A stretch of DNA of 64,000 nucleotides from Syngnathus acus (lineage: Eukaryota; Chordata; Actinopteri; Syngnathiformes; Syngnathidae). Under the pieces are notes generated by a model. That model did not search any database. It had not been told where the DNA came from and worked only from the letters and a program-made list of their open reading frames with translations. The DNA is taken from assembly GCF_901709675.1 (NCBI RefSeq), contig NC_051093.1, positions 5,353,053 to 5,417,052 of the forward strand, written 5' to 3'. The translations under genes were made by a program, and so were the position numbers. Positions 60,624-64,000 of the stretch are shown one piece after another; the stretch's first letter is position 1, and each line of letters starts with the position of its first letter.

Positions 60624-63600
60624 GTAAGTGCAACTCATTAAACTCTGAATGTGTCTTTAAATTCACTTAACACTCTTTCAACGAGAGGTGTCATTTTTTT
60701 CAGAAAAGCCAGAAAAGATAAACATTCCTACTTTTAATTGCCTTACAATGAATGTTACAAATGGGTTTATCCAACCTACGAGCGTCAGCAAGCCTCCACA
60801 CGTCTCCTCTGCACCTGTTAAATGTCTCCACCAAAACTATTTTATTTGATTCCCCTTAAAAGCTTCATTTAATTTAAGTGCCTTGCTTGTTTTTACCGTC
60901 TTTTGACACTGATAAGGCTTTTGTTTTAAAATTCCTTTGGGTGGAGGGGTGGAGAAAAAGGTTTGTGTGGGAAAAGCCGTGACAATAGTCAAGTGAAATC
61001 GCCTCCAGTGTCTTGCCCGAGGGTCACTTGTCCCCTTTTAAGCCCTCCTTGTAGCTTTTTCGAGGAGGAACATGCTCGAGTGTTACACTGAGGAGAAACA
61101 ACCCGTCTCCGCCACCTGCTTTCCGAAAAGGCCCTCATTTTAGTAGAATAAGAGTTCAGTTAAGGATAGATAAGATAAGAATAATCCTCTTTTCTTCCAC
61201 TCTATACGTAAATCTCAGTTATCAATGCGAGGCGGACATAACTCGACTCACAAACGTGTAAGTGGCCTCCGTTAGAAGCAACCGCCGCCCACGTTTTATC
61301 AATCATTTGCAGTTGGGATGTGGCCAGAGTGCCATTAAGTCAGTCAATGTGTAATTTCATGAAGCCATGAAAACACTGAAGATGAATAATAATAAGACTC
61401 CAAAGCATTTTTTATGAAGGAGGAGCATCTGGACCCACTGCAGTGCCATTTAAATAGAAAGAATGCGTCTCCTGCAAACGGCGGACAACAAATATCAAAC
61501 TGGAGCAGAACAGAGAAGCTGAGCTTGTTGGACTAGTTAGATTCTGAGGTAACTACCCCCCCCCCCCCCCTCTCATTAACCCCCACCCGCCCCCAACCAG
61601 GAGAAAAGAACAAAGATATACAAGAGTAGAAAAGATCCTTTCTTCCTGCAGATATCCGATACAGAGTGCACAAAGTGGGCGCAGGAAAGAAAAAAGCCAC
61701 AGAAACTAGCTTTCATTTGAATGTTTACCGACAAAATGAAATTTATGCTAGCCCGCGTTTGTAGATTCAAGAAGGTCTTCATGAAAAAGTTGAGATATTT
61801 TGTTTTATGGCCTTCCCAATTGGCTTGAATATTTGACTGATATACAGTAAATGGCAGCTGGCTTTTGTTCCTGCCCCAGATAGTCGCGTATCGAATATCC
61901 TGCGCGGCCATGATGTCACGCCGTGTCAGATTAGAGGCGGCACATCAAAAAAAGTTTATGACTGAGTGTTCCGACTTCCTCAACAGGTGAGTCTCTAAAG
62001 GATGCAAGATTGGAGGCCAACCCTTACCGAGTAGCTGTAACGGCAAAGTGAATGGCACGTGTTAGCAAAAAACTGTGATTGAACTTGGCAATGGACTGCC
62101 TGATTGATTACACAGATTGTTCCCATTTTTAATAGCTGTGGGACAAAGATTGTGAAACGTAAAATAAATAACAGAAACAACAACCTGTTATTTTATATTG
62201 TTGAAATAGCTTGCACTCTTTGATGATGTAATAATAATGTTTGTTCAACAACAAACATGGTGTTTTAAAGGTCCACTGAAAAGTGATCATTTTAAAGAAA
62301 CAAAGATTTTTGAATTTTTGTGGGAGGTCCCACAGGGGCTTCGATGATGCGCTGATTAGCATATTTTAGACGGTTATGTTAGCAGTAAATCAAATCACAG
62401 CCGGAGCTGAAAAGATACTGCAACATAAGTGAATAAAAATATTTTTAATAACACGATCGACTTGATAGGGCGACGGTATGAGCGCAATAGAGATAATTAG
62501 ATTGTGAAAAGTGTTGATCAGAGAAGATCCAGCTGGATTTTAATGGGGGGGGGGGGCGCTGAGCAAGTCGCGAGGGGGATCTGGCTTGGAAAATGGCGGA
62601 GGGGGGGCAGCGGAGAGGACAGCTGGTGGATGTTGTGATGGTAATCCAGTGAAGTCAGAGCTCAACAAAGGGGCAGCGTAGGGCCAGGTGCTACCATTGA
62701 GTCGCACACTGGGAGACAAGTTCGCCGACTAGCCTGCTAGCTCGCTAGCACATGTTGATTCTCTCACAGAGCGACTTCACTTGCCACATGTTGACATTAA
62801 CCTCTGTGGGACAGCTTGGATTCCATTGTATGAAGAAAAAAAAATGGCGGGTGTGATTTGTTGCTAGGCAGAGTTGGAAGAGCTCAATTATAACGACTTC
62901 ATAGTGAAAAGAAAATGGCGTTTGTTCTTGGATGACGAGTCAGCATCAAGACAAATTTAAATATATACTTTATTATTTTCTGACATAAATCCCTTAAATG
63001 TGTGTAAAAGAAAAATGAGACAGAAACGAAAACATTAGTTGCCCCTGGCGCGGCCCCCATGTGGAAGCAGTGGCTGTCAGTGTTTCTTTTCCTTTTTTTT
63101 TTTTTTTTTCTTTTTTAATAAATGTGTTGCCTTTGGCCTCAGTTGCCGAGTTAGCGTATAAATTGTGCGTGTTTTGTCGTGACCCTTCAACTACTCCCAG
63201 GCCCTCGAGACATGATAAAAGGAGGCTTGTATTTTTGATCATCCGCAAACGTCCCCGTCATGCCTAATGTCCCCGTCCACAGTCGATGTTTTCTTCGGCC
63301 ATCTTCACGGCGGATTTAGAAAAGGAATGCTGCTGTCTGAGGTTCCCTCCTGTCGTTGTGGAAGTTCCAGGTTATTGTCCATCCAACCCCCCCCCCCCCC
63401 CCACCCCTCCCACCCTGGAAGCCTATTCAGGAATGCACCCGACAATACAGTCTCATTGAGGTCCTGATGGTTGGAATGTTTGACTTTGCAATTAGCTGCG
63501 AGTGGTGCCACAATGGATTGCAGAAAAGCTTTAGTTAAAAGGAAGCTCATGGCTTATATCTGACCATTCGGTTTGAAACTAATATAGGGAGGATGGTATT

Positions 63601-64000
63601 TGTATATAATTGTAAACTGGGAGCTCTGGTTCCCAGGCCCTGTCACAGGAAGTTCTGCCTTCTGACCTTTTTGATCCACACATCCTGTCTAATCGCAGCA
63701 GCTTTACTCAAGCATCAGGTTGACTTCATTTGGGGATAAAGTAACATAATCAATTTTGATATCTGTTTTGGGAGAGGTTTGATTATTAAGCAGGCCTTGA
63801 GAAGTTCAAATGATCTTTGTCTGTTACTGTTGTGGTGATAGTTTGAGGACTTCTGGATAGGGTCTCTTCTTTCATGTTGAAATCAAGTTTTGATTTTGGA
63901 ATTTCAAACTTTTTGCACAAATCTGGTTTAGCTTTGGTGGTTGTGGGTAGCGCTGTGGTTGTGTGTGATGCCGAATGTTTGGAAAGACCTCGGCCTCGGG
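60624..64000 (+). other. notch3: Notch intron 2, exon 3 not reached
   Basis: No EGF-coding exon with a CxC-PPG-x-G pattern was found on the plus strand to the window end. The region holds C- and G-runs (61559-61570, 62545-62556, 63388-63402) and AT-rich sequence. A long intron 2 is usual in Notch genes. Confidence 0.55.

Overview
The window is nuclear DNA of a ray-finned fish, probably a percomorph teleost. It holds intron-rich vertebrate genes with short AT-rich introns, long GT and GATA microsatellites, tRNA-derived SINEs and small hAT-like elements. No bacterial, viral or organellar gene was seen. The exact species cannot be read from the sequence.

Three genes are supported. (1) Positions 2923-28317, minus strand: a complete fibrillar procollagen chain of the V/XI class, called col5a3. 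I could place all 67 coding exons with no gap. They sum to 5,502 nt, 1,833 residues plus stop, in one open frame: signal peptide, TSPN/laminin-G domain, a variable domain with a strongly lysine-rich exon and a tyrosine/acid-rich exon, a minor helix, an unbroken 1,011-residue Gly-X-Y helix, and the C-propeptide. (2) Positions 32842-36487, plus strand: six coding exons of rdh8 (probably rdh8a), the photoreceptor all-trans-retinol dehydrogenase, 317 residues, intact. (3) From 59889, plus strand, running off the right edge: the first two coding exons of a Notch receptor, probably notch3.

Layout: 1-2922 is the 3' flank of the collagen gene. 28318-32841 separates the divergently transcribed collagen and rdh8 genes. 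36488-59888 is about 23 kb with no recognisable gene; it holds repeats, two GC-rich patches, a 206-bp tandem duplication and microsatellites. 60624-64000 is Notch intron 2. As recalled, COL5A3 and RDH8 are neighbours on human 19p13.2 and NOTCH3 lies on the same arm, so this is an old conserved linkage. The three genes do not form a pathway: one makes an extracellular matrix fibril component, one a visual-cycle enzyme, one a signalling receptor.

No new molecular system was found. The most useful observations are sequence-level peculiarities of the collagen chain: glutamine at the helical cross-link position 84, a missing second C-propeptide cysteine, a lysine-rich N-propeptide exon, and a short penultimate helical exon. 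The flanks add well-defined transposon copies and candidate regulatory motifs.
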